Shown here in pieces: positions 20,903 to 29,507 of a stretch of 64,000 nt of DNA. This DNA comes from Actinokineospora auranticolor (GTDB lineage: Bacteria; Actinomycetota; Actinomycetes; Mycobacteriales; Pseudonocardiaceae). The notes below the pieces were generated by a model. It ran no database searches. It was not told where the DNA came from and saw only the letters and a program-made list of their open reading frames with translations. The DNA lies in NCBI RefSeq assembly GCF_002934265.1, contig NZ_PTIX01000004.1:310001-374000 (forward strand), read 5' to 3'. The position numbers and the translations under genes were made by a program. How positions within the stretch are numbered: position 1 is the stretch's first letter; each line of letters begins with the position of its first letter.

Positions 20903-21076
20903 GGCTCCTGCCTACCGACTCCACCGCGGCGGCACCACGGGCATTGATCCGTTCTTGGTCCGGACCACCCGGAAATCACCCGGCTGGCTGTGGCGTGGGC
21001 CACTTATCCCGGAGGCTGTCCGGTGGGTGGACGCCGTTCCCAGTGTCCATCCGGTTGGGAACGGTCCCAAGCGCAC

Positions 21077-21107
21077 AAAACGGCCGGACCCCGAGAAGGT
21101 CCGGCCG
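21077..21107 (-). terminator. Terminator of tRNA-Gly
   Basis: A perfect 10-bp stem (21081-21090 with 21098-21107, seven-base loop) followed on the minus strand by TTTT (AAAA at 21077-21080), eight bases past the tRNA 3' end. Confidence 0.85.
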
Positions 21108-21114
21108 TTAAGAG

Positions 21115-21185
21115 AGCGGGCGACGGGAATCGAACCCGCGTAGCTAGTTTGGAAGACTAGGGCTCTACCATTGAGCTACGCCCGC
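21115..21185 (-). tRNA. tRNA-Gly (anticodon TCC)
   Basis: A 71-nt cloverleaf: acceptor stem GCGGGCG/CGCCCGC, D arm TAGCTCAATGGTAGAGC, anticodon loop CTTCCAA with TCC, T arm GGGTTCGATTCCC. CCA is not encoded. Confidence 0.97.
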
Positions 21186-21215
21186 ATAGAGGCATCTTCG
21201 CCCCGTGCGGAAAAC

Positions 21216-21238
21216 AGCCTAGCGTGCCCCGCTAGGCT
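21216..21238. promoter_or_regulatory. Palindromic divergent tRNA promoter element
   Basis: Nine-bp arms AGCCTAGCG (21216-21224) and CGCTAGGCT (21230-21238) with a five-base centre lie between the divergent tRNAs. Each arm ends in TAGGCT, a TANNNT -10 match, pointing outward at tRNA-Gly (31 bases away) and tRNA-Pro (34 bases away). The promoter reading is inference. Confidence 0.4.
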
Positions 21239-21271
21239 AGTGGTGTACGGCCCCTAGGGGCCATGAGTTTA

Positions 21272-21345
21272 CGGGCTGTGGCGCAGCTTGGTAGCGCATC
21301 CGCTTTGGGAGCGGAGGGTCGCAGGTTCAAATCCTGTCAGCCCGA
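21272..21345 (+). tRNA. tRNA-Pro (anticodon TGG)
   Basis: A 74-nt cloverleaf: acceptor CGGGCTG/CAGCCCG with discriminator A, D arm GGCGCAGCTTGGTAGCGC, anticodon stem CCGCT/AGCGG around TTTGGGA (TGG), T arm CAGGTTCAAATCCTG. CCA is not encoded. Confidence 0.97.
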
Positions 21346-21403
21346 CGGACGATGGGCGGCACGTGTCTGCGGAGGTCGCAGACCGTGTCGCCCGTCTGTC
21401 ATT

Positions 21404-21423
21404 CTGGGGGCCCGAGCCCCCAG
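21404..21423 (+). terminator. Stem-loop downstream of tRNA-Pro
   Basis: Eight-bp stem CTGGGGGC/GCCCCCAG with a four-base loop, 58 bases past the tRNA. A second, shorter hairpin (21365-21383) lies between. No T-run. Confidence 0.45.
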
Positions 21424-21576
21424 ACCCCCATGGTGCGAGCTTCTCACCTGGGCGAACGTGGTTCCGTGACGCTGGACCAGCGGGCGTCGGTCGGGGAGAT
21501 GGCAGGGGGCGCGGAGCGGGAGGTCGCATCCCGCTGGGAGTGCCGACACCCCCTGCCGGGTCCAGGTGCCGACCGC

Positions 21577-21963
21577 TCAGCAGTCGCGCAGTTCGGGGGA
21601 CTGGTTGAGCAGCTGGCCGCGCGGGGAGATGAACGCCCGGTACCGGTCGCTGTCGACCGCGGACGGGGTGAACGCGGCCACCCGGTGGCAGTTCTGGAAC
21701 GCCAGCTTCACGCCGAAGTGCCGCTCCAGGCCGCCCCGGATGGAGTCCGACGCCAGGGCGCGCAGCAGCTGCCCGCGCTCGGCCTCGCTGGGCGGCGGGG
21801 TCTCGTGATCGGCGAAGCCGGTCTCGTCGACCGAGGTCGCCACGGCCGAGATCACCTGCCAGGCGTAGGGCAGCGAGTCGCGGACGCACGCGACGAACTC
21901 CGCGTCGTCCACCGGCCCCGCCTCCGCGCGCGCCAACAGGTCCGCGGGCACATCCAGAGACAT
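21577..21963 (-). CDS. SCO5389-family protein, function unknown
   Basis: A 128-residue cytoplasmic protein beginning MSLDVPADLLARAEAG and ending GQLLNQSPELRDC, with a central RGQLLRALASDSIRGGLERH segment and FQNCHRVAAF. These ends and lengths match the actinobacterial SCO5389 family as I recall it. The two Cys near the C-terminus are part of the conserved pattern. No enzymatic role is known. ATG 21963 is preceded by GGAGG at good spacing. Confidence 0.8.
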   Translation of the reverse strand: MSLDVPADLLARAEAGPVDDAEFVACVRDSLPYAWQVISAVATSVDETGFADHETPPPSEAERGQLLRALASDSIRGGLERHFGVKLAFQNCHRVAAFTPSAVDSDRYRAFISPRGQLLNQSPELRDC

Positions 21964-22033
21964 CCGCACCTCCACACCGTCGGGGTACTGCCTTTGGTAC
22001 TGCGTACCGCCCTGTTGAACACCGGACAAGACC

Positions 22034-22057
22034 CCGAACCGGACGCCACCGGTTCGG
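22034..22057. promoter_or_regulatory. Inverted repeat in the divergent promoter region
   Basis: Nine-bp arms CCGAACCGG/CCGGTTCGG with a six-base centre lie between the SCO5389-type gene (minus) and the luciferase-like gene (plus). It is a candidate operator; a smaller GGTAC/GTACC repeat lies nearby at about 21995. No regulator can be named. Confidence 0.35.
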
Positions 22058-22119
22058 CCCAGTCGCTGTCCCCCGGACGCCCCTTGCCCCGGGCGTCCCC
22101 CGGTCGGTATCGGACCAGG

Positions 22120-23124
22120 GTGAAACTCGGAGCCTTCGTCCTCGCCGCCCGCTTCCCCGGCCAGTCCGACCTCGACGCGCTGGAACGGGCGGTCGCCATC
22201 GGCACCGCCGCCGAGCGCGCCTGCCTGTCCGACGTGTGGTTCGCCGAACACCACTTCATGCCCTACGGCACCTGCCCCGACGCGACCACCCTCGCGGGCT
22301 TCCTCCTCGGCCGCACCCACCGCGTCGACGTCGGCACCGCGGTGAGCGTGCTCTCCACCACCCACCCCGTAGCCCTCGCCGAACGCGCCCGCCTGCTCGC
22401 CGCCGTCTCCGGTGGCCGCTTCCGGCTCGGCGTCGGTCGCGGCGGCCCGTGGGTGGACCTGGAGGTGTTCGGCTCGTCCCTCGACCGCTACGAACGCGGT
22501 TTCCCCGAATCCCTGGCCCTGCTGCGGAAAGCGCTGGCGCACGCCGTCGTCGAGGGAACACCGGCCTTCCCCTTCCGCGAGGTCCCGATGGTCCCCGCGC
22601 CCGCCGCGCCGCCACCGGTCCACCTCGCCTGCACCTCGACCGCGTCGGTGGAACTCGCCGCCGCGCAGGGCCTCCCCATGCTCCTGGGCATGCACATGAC
22701 CGACGACGAAAAGCGCGCCTTCGTCGACCACTACCGCGCCCGCGGCGGGCCCGCGGGCGCCGACCACATCTCCACCGTCGTCGCGCACGTCGCCGACACC
22801 CGGGAGCAGGCCGTCGCCGAGGTCATGGCCACCGCGCCCGGCTGGCTCGCCGACGGCCTCGCCGCGCACGTCCCGGTCGACGGCAGGCCCGGTCCCGGCC
22901 GTGATCCAGTGGCGTACGCGCGGTACCTGTGCGACCTTCACCCGGTAGGTGACGCGGACCACTGCACCGCCCGCCTGCGCGACTCCGCGCGCAGGTCCGG
23001 CGTCGACCACGTCATCGCGATGGTCGAGGTGACCGGCTCCACTAGGCGGGCGGTGCGCACCCTGGACCGCCTCGGGGCGGACATCGCCACCCCGGCGCGG
23101 CCCGACCTGGGCAAGCTCGCCTAG
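22120..23124 (+). CDS. LLM-class (luciferase-like) flavin-dependent oxidoreductase
   Basis: A 334-residue TIM-barrel flavoprotein of the bacterial luciferase/F420-oxidoreductase superfamily. Visible are the opening strand KLGAFVLAARFPGQ, SDVWFAEHHF (about 38-47, the usual EHH), GTAVSVLSTTHPVALAERA, and SGGRFRLGVGRGGP near 100-113. Whether it uses FMN or F420 cannot be told; actinobacteria have both. The GTG at 22120 gives the conserved N-terminus. A longer frame that begins before the tRNA-Pro gene is not real. Confidence 0.87.
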   Translation: MKLGAFVLAARFPGQSDLDALERAVAIGTAAERACLSDVWFAEHHFMPYGTCPDATTLAGFLLGRTHRVDVGTAVSVLSTTHPVALAERARLLAAVSGGRFRLGVGRGGPWVDLEVFGSSLDRYERGFPESLALLRKALAHAVVEGTPAFPFREVPMVPAPAAPPPVHLACTSTASVELAAAQGLPMLLGMHMTDDEKRAFVDHYRARGGPAGADHISTVVAHVADTREQAVAEVMATAPGWLADGLAAHVPVDGRPGPGRDPVAYARYLCDLHPVGDADHCTARLRDSARRSGVDHVIAMVEVTGSTRRAVRTLDRLGADIATPARPDLGKLA

Positions 23125-23243
23125 ACTCGGGGGCTGATCCCGGCCGTGGTATCGGGCCGACGCGCCAGCGGGCCCCGGTCCGCACGCCCGCCGCGGGTCA
23201 GGCAACCCCACAGCAGTCCAGTCAGTCGCACGAGGAGACCACG

Positions 23244-24644
23244 TTGAAGAGCACCGTCGAGCAGCTGAGCCCGACGCGAGTCCGGATCAACGTCGAGGTG
23301 CCGTTCGACGAGCTCAAGCCGAACTTCGACCGCGCCTACCGCAAGCTCGCGAGCCAGGTCCGCATCCCGGGCTTCCGCCCCGGCAAGGCCCCCGCCCGGG
23401 TCATCGAGTCCCGCATCGGCCGCGCGCCGATCCTGGACGAGGTGATCAACGAGGCGATCCCGGCCAAGTACATGGAGGCCGTGAACGCGGGCTCGATCCA
23501 CGCGCTGGGTCAGCCCGACATCGAGGTCACCAAGCTGGAGGACAACGACCACCTGGCGTTCACCGCCGAGGTCGACGTCCGCCCGGAGATCACCCTCCCG
23601 GCCTTCGGCGAGTTCTCCGTGTCCGTCGAGGACGTCGAGCTCACCGACGCCGAGGTCGACGAGCAGCTCGACGAGCTGCGCGCCCGGTTCGGCACCCTCA
23701 CCGGTGCCGACCGCCCGGTCGAGGACGGCGACTTCGTCTCCGTCGACCTGTCGGCCACTGTGGACGGCCAGGAGGTCGAGGAGGCCAAGACCAGCGGCCT
23801 GTCCTACCAGGTCGGTTCCGGCGAGCTGATCGACGGCATCGACGAGGCGCTGGTCGGTGCCGCGGCGGGGGAGACCAAGACCTTCACCACCAAGCTGGTC
23901 GCGGGCGAGTTCGCGGGCCAGGACGCGGAGGTGTCGGTGACCGTGCAGTCGGTCAAGGTCCGCGAGCTGCCTGCGGCCGACGACGACTTCGCCCAGCTGG
24001 CCAGCGAGTACGACACCATCGAGGAGCTGCGCGGCGACCTGCGTGAGCGGCTCTCCCGGGTGAAGAAGATGCAGCAGGGCGTGCAGGCCCGCGACAAGGT
24101 CCTCGACGCGCTGCTCGAGGTCGTCGAGGTCCCGCTGCCCGACAAGGTCCTCGAGGCCGAGGTGGAGTCCCGCCAGCACGACGCGGTGCACCCGTTCGAG
24201 CACGACGAGGCCAAGCTGAACGAGTACCTCGCCACCCAGGACAAGACCCGCGAGGACTTCGACGCCGAACTGCGCGCCGAGGCCGAGAAGTCGGTCAAGA
24301 CGCAGCTCGTCCTCGACGCCATCGCCGAGGCCGAGGGCGTGCAGGTCAGCGACGCCGAGCTGACCGAGCGGATCATCTACCAGGCGCAGCGCTTCGGCAT
24401 CAGCCCGGACGAGTACGTGCAGCGGGCCCAGCAGTCCGGCCAGCTCGGCGCGATCTTCGCCGACGTGCGCCGCGGCAAGGCGCTGGCTTCGGTGGTGCGC
24501 CAGGCGACCGTGACCGACGCCGAGGGCAACACCGTCGACCTCTCCGAGCTCTTCGGCGCGGCCGAGGAGCCCGCCGCCGAGTCCGCCGAGGACACTGCGG
24601 TCGAGGCCAAGTCCGACGACTCCAAGGAGCCGGTGGCCCCGTAA
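23244..24644 (+). CDS. tig: Trigger factor, ribosome-associated chaperone and PPIase
   Basis: A 466-residue chaperone that binds the ribosome exit tunnel. The N-terminal ribosome-binding domain contains the signature GFRPGKAP (46-53); the FKBP-type PPIase domain spans about 150-235, and the helical C-terminal domain follows, ending in an acidic Glu/Ala tail. TTG start with AGGAGA upstream. It precedes clpP1-clpP2-clpX, the classic chaperone-protease order. Confidence 0.97.
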   Translation: MKSTVEQLSPTRVRINVEVPFDELKPNFDRAYRKLASQVRIPGFRPGKAPARVIESRIGRAPILDEVINEAIPAKYMEAVNAGSIHALGQPDIEVTKLEDNDHLAFTAEVDVRPEITLPAFGEFSVSVEDVELTDAEVDEQLDELRARFGTLTGADRPVEDGDFVSVDLSATVDGQEVEEAKTSGLSYQVGSGELIDGIDEALVGAAAGETKTFTTKLVAGEFAGQDAEVSVTVQSVKVRELPAADDDFAQLASEYDTIEELRGDLRERLSRVKKMQQGVQARDKVLDALLEVVEVPLPDKVLEAEVESRQHDAVHPFEHDEAKLNEYLATQDKTREDFDAELRAEAEKSVKTQLVLDAIAEAEGVQVSDAELTERIIYQAQRFGISPDEYVQRAQQSGQLGAIFADVRRGKALASVVRQATVTDAEGNTVDLSELFGAAEEPAAESAEDTAVEAKSDDSKEPVAP

Positions 24645-24662
24645 CCCACCCGGTCGGGTGGG
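24645..24662 (+). terminator. Short stem-loop after tig
   Basis: Arms CCCACCCG/CGGGTGGG (24645-24652, 24655-24662) begin at the tig stop codon. The T-content after it is weak (ATGTGTTTG), so it may attenuate rather than fully separate tig from the clp genes. Confidence 0.45.
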
Positions 24663-24668
24663 ATGTGT

Positions 24669-24687
24669 TTGACGCTCTGAGCGAAAG
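24669..24687 (+). promoter_or_regulatory. ClgR-like operator before clpP1
   Basis: CGC-TCTGA-GCG (24673-24683) sits in the context TTGA...AAA about 120 bases before clpP1. ClgR, the activator of clp genes in actinobacteria, recognises CGC-N5-GCG flanked by A/T; this matches the core and most flanking positions, with two mismatches to the corynebacterial consensus. Confidence 0.5.
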
Positions 24688-24804
24688 TGGGCGGTGTCGG
24701 CACGTCGGCGCCGCCCACCTTCGTTAATGTCGGTCCCAGGAAGATCCCCCCAGCGGGACCGGCAGTACCCCAGCCAAGGCAGATTTGGGAGAAGGCAGGC
24801 AGAC

Positions 24805-25413
24805 GTGACGCAGCACCTCTCGCCCCACATGCGGTCCGGCACCGCGGGGCTGACCCTGAACGACTCGGTGTACGAGCGGCTGCTCCGTGAGCGCATCGTC
24901 TTCCTCGGCTCCGAGGTCGACGACGAGATCGCCAACCGGATCACGGCGCAGCTGCTGCTGCTTGCCGCCGAGGACCCCGAGCGGGACATCACCTTCTACA
25001 TCAACTCGCCCGGTGGCTCGGTCACCGCGGGCATGGCGATCTACGACACCATGCAGCTCATCGAGCCGGACGTGGCGACCTGGGGCATGGGCCTGGCCGC
25101 CTCCATGGGCCAGTTCCTGCTCGCCTCGGGCACCCCCGGCAAGCGCTACGCCCTGCCGCACGCCCGGATCATGATGCACCAGCCGTCCGCGGGCGTCGGC
25201 GGCACCGCGTCGGACATCGCCATCCGCGCGCAGGTCTACGCCAAGTGGAAGTACGAGATGGCGCTGATCACCGCGCAGCAGACCGGCCAGACCGTCGAGA
25301 AGATCACCGCCGACGCCGACCGCGACCGCTGGTTCACCGCCGAGGAGGCCCGCGAGTACGGCTTCGTCGACCACGTGGTGAGCCGCGCCCAGCACACCCC
25401 GAACTCGAACTGA
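24805..25413 (+). CDS. clpP1: ATP-dependent Clp protease proteolytic subunit 1
   Basis: A 202-residue ClpP. Catalytic Ser100 is in [11 protein letters not shown], His125 in MMHQPSAG, and the Asp in ADRDRWF near 172-174. The substrate strand [12 protein letters not shown] is intact. In actinobacteria ClpP1 and ClpP2 form a mixed barrel fed by ClpX or ClpC. The GTG at 24805 gives a short N-terminal propeptide similar to mycobacterial ClpP1. ClpP2 begins 27 bases downstream. Confidence 0.96.
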   Translation: MTQHLSPHMRSGTAGLTLNDSVYERLLRERIVFLGSEVDDEIANRITAQLLLLAAEDPERDITFYINSPGGSVTAGMAIYDTMQLIEPDVATWGMGLAASMGQFLLASGTPGKRYALPHARIMMHQPSAGVGGTASDIAIRAQVYAKWKYEMALITAQQTGQTVEKITADADRDRWFTAEEAREYGFVDHVVSRAQHTPNSN

Positions 25414-25440
25414 CGCGGACGAGGAACCAGGAGCAAGCCC

Positions 25441-26070
25441 GTGAGTGAACTTCACCTCCCGCAGTCCCGCTACGTGCTGCCGTCCTTCGTGGAGCGCACG
25501 AGCTACGGGGTCAAGGAGTCCAACCCGTACAACAAGCTGTTCGAGGAACGGGTCATCTTCGTCGGCGTGCAGATCGACGACGCGTCGGCCAACGACGTGA
25601 TGGCGCAGCTGATCTACCTGGAGTCCACGGACCCCGACCGCGACATCACCATGTACATCAACTCCCCGGGTGGCTCGTTCACCTCGTTGATGGCCATCTA
25701 CGACACGATGCAGTACGTCCGGCCCGACATCCAGACGTTCTGCCTCGGGCAGGCCGCGTCGGCCGCGGCGGTGCTGCTGGCCGCGGGCACCCCGGGCAAG
25801 CGCTTCGCGCTGCCGAACGTGCGCGTGCTGATCCACCAGCCGTCCACCGACGGTGTGTACGGCCAGGTGTCGGACCTGGAGATCCAGGCCAACGAGATCC
25901 AGCGGGTGCGCAAGGCGCTGGAGACCACCCTGGCCCGGCACACCGGCAAGGACGAGGAGCAGGTCCGCCAGGACATCGAGCGGGACAAGATCCTCACGGC
26001 CCAGGAGGCCAAGGAATACGGCATCATCGACGAGGTGTTGCCCTACCGCAAGCTGTCGGCCAAGGGCTGA
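25441..26070 (+). CDS. clpP2: ATP-dependent Clp protease proteolytic subunit 2
   Basis: A 209-residue ClpP paralogue. Ser107 is in [11 protein letters not shown] and His132 in LIHQPSTDG, with Asp further on near 181; [11 protein letters not shown] precedes. It pairs with ClpP1 in one operon and would provide the second ring of the protease. GTG start 27 bases after clpP1. Confidence 0.96.
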   Translation: MSELHLPQSRYVLPSFVERTSYGVKESNPYNKLFEERVIFVGVQIDDASANDVMAQLIYLESTDPDRDITMYINSPGGSFTSLMAIYDTMQYVRPDIQTFCLGQAASAAAVLLAAGTPGKRFALPNVRVLIHQPSTDGVYGQVSDLEIQANEIQRVRKALETTLARHTGKDEEQVRQDIERDKILTAQEAKEYGIIDEVLPYRKLSAKG

Positions 26071-26362
26071 CCGGGCGAAAACCCTCGCCTGCGCCGCCTA
26101 ACGGTCGAAAAGACCCGACACGCGGGCCGCAACCGGCCTACCGTGTTCGACTAGGTCATACGAGCAGATTCAGGCCCGGGACGACCCCGGCTTCTCCCGC
26201 TTGGCGGGGGAGGGCGGGTACCGTCGAGGGCAACGGTCGCGACCGGCTCGGTCACGCGGCGGCACCCCACGGGTGACCGGTGCGTAACCGGGCCGGCCGA
26301 TACCGGTCACGTAGCCAGGCGCACAACCCCGAGTGCGCCGGAGGGGACAGAGGTCAGCGGTC

Positions 26363-27655
26363 ATGGCGCGTATTGGTGACGGCGGAGACCTGCTCAAGTG
26401 CTCTTTCTGCGGGAAGAGCCAGAAGCAGGTGAAGAAGCTCATCGCCGGCCCAGGCGTGTACATCTGCGACGAGTGCATCGACCTCTGCAACGAGATCATC
26501 GAGGAAGAGCTCGCGGAGGCCGGTGACGTCAAGCTCGACGAGCTGCCGAAACCGGCCGAGATCCACGACTTCCTCGACCAGTACGTCATCGGTCAGGACG
26601 ACGCGAAGCGCTCCCTGGCCGTTGCGGTCTACAACCACTACAAGCGCATCCAGGCGGGTGACCGCGCCCGGCCGGAAGGCCGCGAGTCGCGGGAGGAGAC
26701 CGTCGAGCTGGCCAAGTCCAACATCCTGATGCTGGGCCCCACCGGCTGCGGCAAGACCTACCTGGCCCAGACGCTGGCCAAGCTGCTCAACGTGCCCTTC
26801 GCCATCGCCGACGCCACGGCCCTGACCGAGGCGGGCTACGTCGGCGAGGACGTCGAGAACATCCTGCTCAAGCTCATCCAGGCCGCCGACTACGACGTCA
26901 AGCGGGCCGAGACCGGGATCATCTACATCGACGAGGTCGACAAGATCGCCCGGAAGAGTGAAAACCCCTCCATCACCCGCGACGTGTCGGGCGAGGGCGT
27001 GCAGCAGGCGCTGCTGAAGATCCTGGAGGGCACCACCGCCAGCGTGCCCCCGCAGGGTGGCCGCAAGCACCCCCACCAGGAGTTCATCCAGATCGACACG
27101 ACGAACGTGCTGTTCATCGTGGCGGGCGCCTTCGCCGGTCTGGAGAAGATCATCCAGGACCGCGTCGGCAAGCGCGGCCTCGGCTTCGGCGCCGAGATCC
27201 GCTCGAAGGCCGACGTCGACGCGGCCGACTTCTTCTCCGACACGATGCCCGAGGACCTGATCAAGTTCGGCCTGATCCCCGAGTTCATCGGCCGCCTCCC
27301 GGTCCTGGCCAGCGTGACGAACCTGGACAAGGCGTCGCTGGTCCAGATCCTCACCGAGCCGAGGAACGCCCTGGTCAAGCAGTACCAGAAGCTCTTCGAG
27401 ATGGACGGCGTCGAACTGGAGTTCACCGACACCGCCCTCGAGGCGGTCGCCGACCAGGCCATCCTCCGCGGCACCGGCGCGCGTGGCCTGCGGGCCATCA
27501 TGGAGGAGGTCCTGCAGTCGGTCATGTACGACATCCCCAGCCGCACGGACGTGGCCAAGGTCGTCATCACCGAGCAGACCGTCCGCGAGAACGTGAACCC
27601 CACGATCGTCGCCCGCCAGCCCTCCCGCCGCGAACGCCGCGAGAAGTCGGCCTAA
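26363..27655 (+). CDS. clpX: ATP-dependent Clp protease ATP-binding subunit ClpX
   Basis: A 430-residue AAA+ unfoldase that feeds substrates to ClpP1P2. The zinc-binding domain has C13, C16, C35 and C38; Walker A GPTGCGKT is near 125, the pore loop GYVG near 158, Walker [11 protein letters not shown] near 186, and [11 protein letters not shown] carries the sensor region. The IGF-type ClpP-docking loop region lies before it. The ATG at 26363 gives the conserved [19 protein letters not shown] start. The 292-bp gap after clpP2 probably holds its own promoter. Confidence 0.97.
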   Translation: MARIGDGGDLLKCSFCGKSQKQVKKLIAGPGVYICDECIDLCNEIIEEELAEAGDVKLDELPKPAEIHDFLDQYVIGQDDAKRSLAVAVYNHYKRIQAGDRARPEGRESREETVELAKSNILMLGPTGCGKTYLAQTLAKLLNVPFAIADATALTEAGYVGEDVENILLKLIQAADYDVKRAETGIIYIDEVDKIARKSENPSITRDVSGEGVQQALLKILEGTTASVPPQGGRKHPHQEFIQIDTTNVLFIVAGAFAGLEKIIQDRVGKRGLGFGAEIRSKADVDAADFFSDTMPEDLIKFGLIPEFIGRLPVLASVTNLDKASLVQILTEPRNALVKQYQKLFEMDGVELEFTDTALEAVADQAILRGTGARGLRAIMEEVLQSVMYDIPSRTDVAKVVITEQTVRENVNPTIVARQPSRRERREKSA

Positions 27656-27667
27656 CCAGCCCCCATC

Positions 27668-27699
27668 CGCGCCCCCGAGCCCTCCGGCCCGGGGGCGCG
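27668..27699. terminator. GC-rich hairpin after clpX
   Basis: About ten paired bases (CGCGCCCCCG at 27668-27677 with CGGGGGCGCG at 27690-27699) lie just past the clpX stop. No T-run. Confidence 0.5.
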
Positions 27700-27823
27700 G
27701 TGCTGTTCGGGGCTTGTCAGGGTCGCCGCGTCCACACCCGTCGCCGGGGCCTTTAGCGCGCCCACCGCCTCTGCTCTCCCCGCCCGGTGACCAAGAAGCC
27801 CAGCCCGTCCGGGAAGCCGCCCG

Positions 27824-28717
27824 CTAGACCCCTGGGGCGACGGGCGCGTGCTTGCCCAGGAAGTCCAGCACCGACGGCACGACCCCCCGGTAGAACGAAT
27901 CCCCGTGCCCGCCGGGCCCGGTGTAGGCCACTTCGGGGGCAGCCAACCGGATGAACTTCCGCGCACCCTCGATGAAGTGGTCCTCGGTCCCGCACCAGAT
28001 CCCGACCGGCGTCTTCCCCAACTTCTCCACGTTGCGCAGCGGATCCAGCGACGCCCACTCCTGGTTGCTCTTGAACGCCCGCCGCGTGCTCATCTCACGC
28101 CACGACATCAGCAGCCCGGGCGAGACCGCCGCCACCGCCGACAACGGCCTCCTCAACTCCTGCCGCCGCCGCGCGTACAGCAGGGCACCGAACCCGCCCA
28201 TGGACACCCCCGCGCACGCGAACGGCGTCCCGGTCGAGTCCCCCAGCCCACGCGCCCGCAACCACCGGGGAACGTCATCCAGCAACATCGCCATCGAGTT
28301 GTCGCCGACGTGGTTCTCGTGCCAGTAGTTGTCCCCACCATCCACCGCCACGAACGCGAACGGCGGCAGGTCCCCGTCGGAAACCCGTCGAGCCAACGCC
28401 CTGGCCAACCCGGTCGGCGCGGCGTGCTTGGCGTTGCCACGCAGGCCGTGCAGCAGCAGGCAAACCGGCAGATTCCGACTGACCGGCTCCTCGGGCAGGA
28501 CCGTCACCAGGTCGACATCGGTACCCCGCGCCGCCGACCACACGCGCTCCGTGCGGATCACCGGCTCCCCGCCACCTCCCACCGCGGCCCCGATGACATC
28601 CAGCAACGGCAACGTCCGAGTAGCGGCCCCCACGACAACCCCCGCCGTGGCAACCCCGGCAGCCCCGGCGACCAGTAAAGACCGCCGACTGACCCGCACC
28701 CCGCCAAACCCAGCCAT
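27824..28717 (-). CDS. Tat-exported alpha/beta-hydrolase, esterase D/antigen 85-like
   Basis: A 297-residue secreted esterase-family hydrolase. The N-terminus VSRRSLLVAGAAGVATAGVV is a twin-arginine signal. The nucleophile elbow GVSMGG places Ser172; acid near Asp246 (CGTEDHF) and His271 in GGHGDSF complete the triad. The fold is that of the esterase/mycolyltransferase group, but substrate is unknown. Position between clpX and the species-specific block differs from mycobacteria. Confidence 0.83.
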   Translation of the reverse strand: MAGFGGVRVSRRSLLVAGAAGVATAGVVVGAATRTLPLLDVIGAAVGGGGEPVIRTERVWSAARGTDVDLVTVLPEEPVSRNLPVCLLLHGLRGNAKHAAPTGLARALARRVSDGDLPPFAFVAVDGGDNYWHENHVGDNSMAMLLDDVPRWLRARGLGDSTGTPFACAGVSMGGFGALLYARRRQELRRPLSAVAAVSPGLLMSWREMSTRRAFKSNQEWASLDPLRNVEKLGKTPVGIWCGTEDHFIEGARKFIRLAAPEVAYTGPGGHGDSFYRGVVPSVLDFLGKHAPVAPGV

Positions 28718-28937
28718 CAGCCCCTCCGCGGTCCCCGTACCACGCCTGATTCACTCATCGGACAAAGTGGTCCAGACGTTTCTCGGTTCAGACACGCTGT
28801 GTGCCCGCCCACGGCGAAGCAACCCCCAACCGGCCCAACCCCCCAACGCGCGCCCCTCACCCCGCGTTCCCCTCCGACACCCGTTCACACCATCAACACG
28901 GACCAGCCGCGCCCCACCGCCCCATACGCGGCCCGAA

Positions 28938-28953
28938 TGTAATTCGCATCACA
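28938..28953. promoter_or_regulatory. CRP/GlxR-like site
   Basis: TGTAA-TTCGCA-TCACA differs by one base from the TGTGA-N6-TCACA consensus of the CRP family. It is 221 bases upstream of the esterase start and near no other gene. Confidence 0.35.
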
Positions 28954-29082
28954 CTCTCGCCCGGGTTCTCGTCCACCCGCCGCCCACCACCAGTCCCGAC
29001 TCCACTCCACGTCCCCTCCCGCCGACCAAGGTCACTCACTACGACGTGCGGCAAATGGTGTGGAGCACGCTCCCCCCAGGCC

Positions 29083-29176
29083 CACCGCAGCCCCGGCGGC
29101 CAGGGCTCCTTCGACGACCTGCACAAGACCTGCGGGTCCTTCGCCCAGCGGGCGCACCATCACGGAACCCTCATCC
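29083..29176. repeat. Direct repeat, copy 1 of 2 (94 bp)
   Basis: Identical to 29216-29309 except for one base (C at 29091, T at 29224). Weaker similarity extends left (GGAGCACGCTCCCC at 29062 and 29185). On the plus strand one frame has nearly all codons ending in G or C (GSFDDLHKTCGSFAQRA); on the minus strand each copy starts a 40-residue frame (29032-29160 and 29171-29293). Confidence 0.9.
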
Positions 29177-29215
29177 GCCCACATGGAGCACGCTCCCCGT
29201 CAGGCCCGTCAGACT

Positions 29216-29309
29216 CACCGCAGTCCCGGCGGCCAGGGCTCCTTCGACGACCTGCACAAGACCTGCGGGTCCTTCGCCCAGCGGGCGCACCATCACGGAA
29301 CCCTCATCC
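29216..29309. repeat. Direct repeat, copy 2 of 2 (94 bp)
   Basis: Second copy, 133 bases after the first, with a 39-bp spacer. See copy 1 for coding possibilities. Function unknown. Confidence 0.9.
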
Positions 29310-29423
29310 CACCCACCTCGCGTTCCCGGTTTGTCACCGAACACCCCATTTTCGCCAGACCCAGTGCCTCAAGACCGCCGCCACCCTCTGGCGCCCCGCG
29401 CACCTCACCCGATCGAGCGCAAC

Positions 29424-29507
29424 TTATCCACAGCCCTCGACGCCCACCCTCGCTGACCTGGCCTTTCCCCCTCCAGGGGCCATCCACATCCTCCCCATCT
29501 ATCCACA
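29424..29507 (+). other. Cluster of three DnaA-box-like sites
   Basis: TTATCCACA (29424-29432, perfect 9-mer), CCATCCACA (29480-29488) and CTATCCACA (29499-29507) lie in the same orientation within 84 bp. No origin genes are nearby, so this is not taken as oriC. Confidence 0.4.

Noticed and set aside
18477-20924. 815-codon minus-strand frame over the acetyltransferase genes
   Set aside because: Arg/Gly-rich shadow of the Eis-type gene and the complement of the GNAT gene.
21352-22119. Long N-terminal extension of the luciferase-like oxidoreductase
   Set aside because: It would begin at the tRNA-Pro end and lie antisense to the SCO5389-type gene; the GTG at 22120 gives the conserved start.
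29424-29507. Replication origin
   Set aside because: Only three DnaA-box-like sites, no AT-rich unwinding region and no dnaA, dnaN, rnpA or rpmH nearby.
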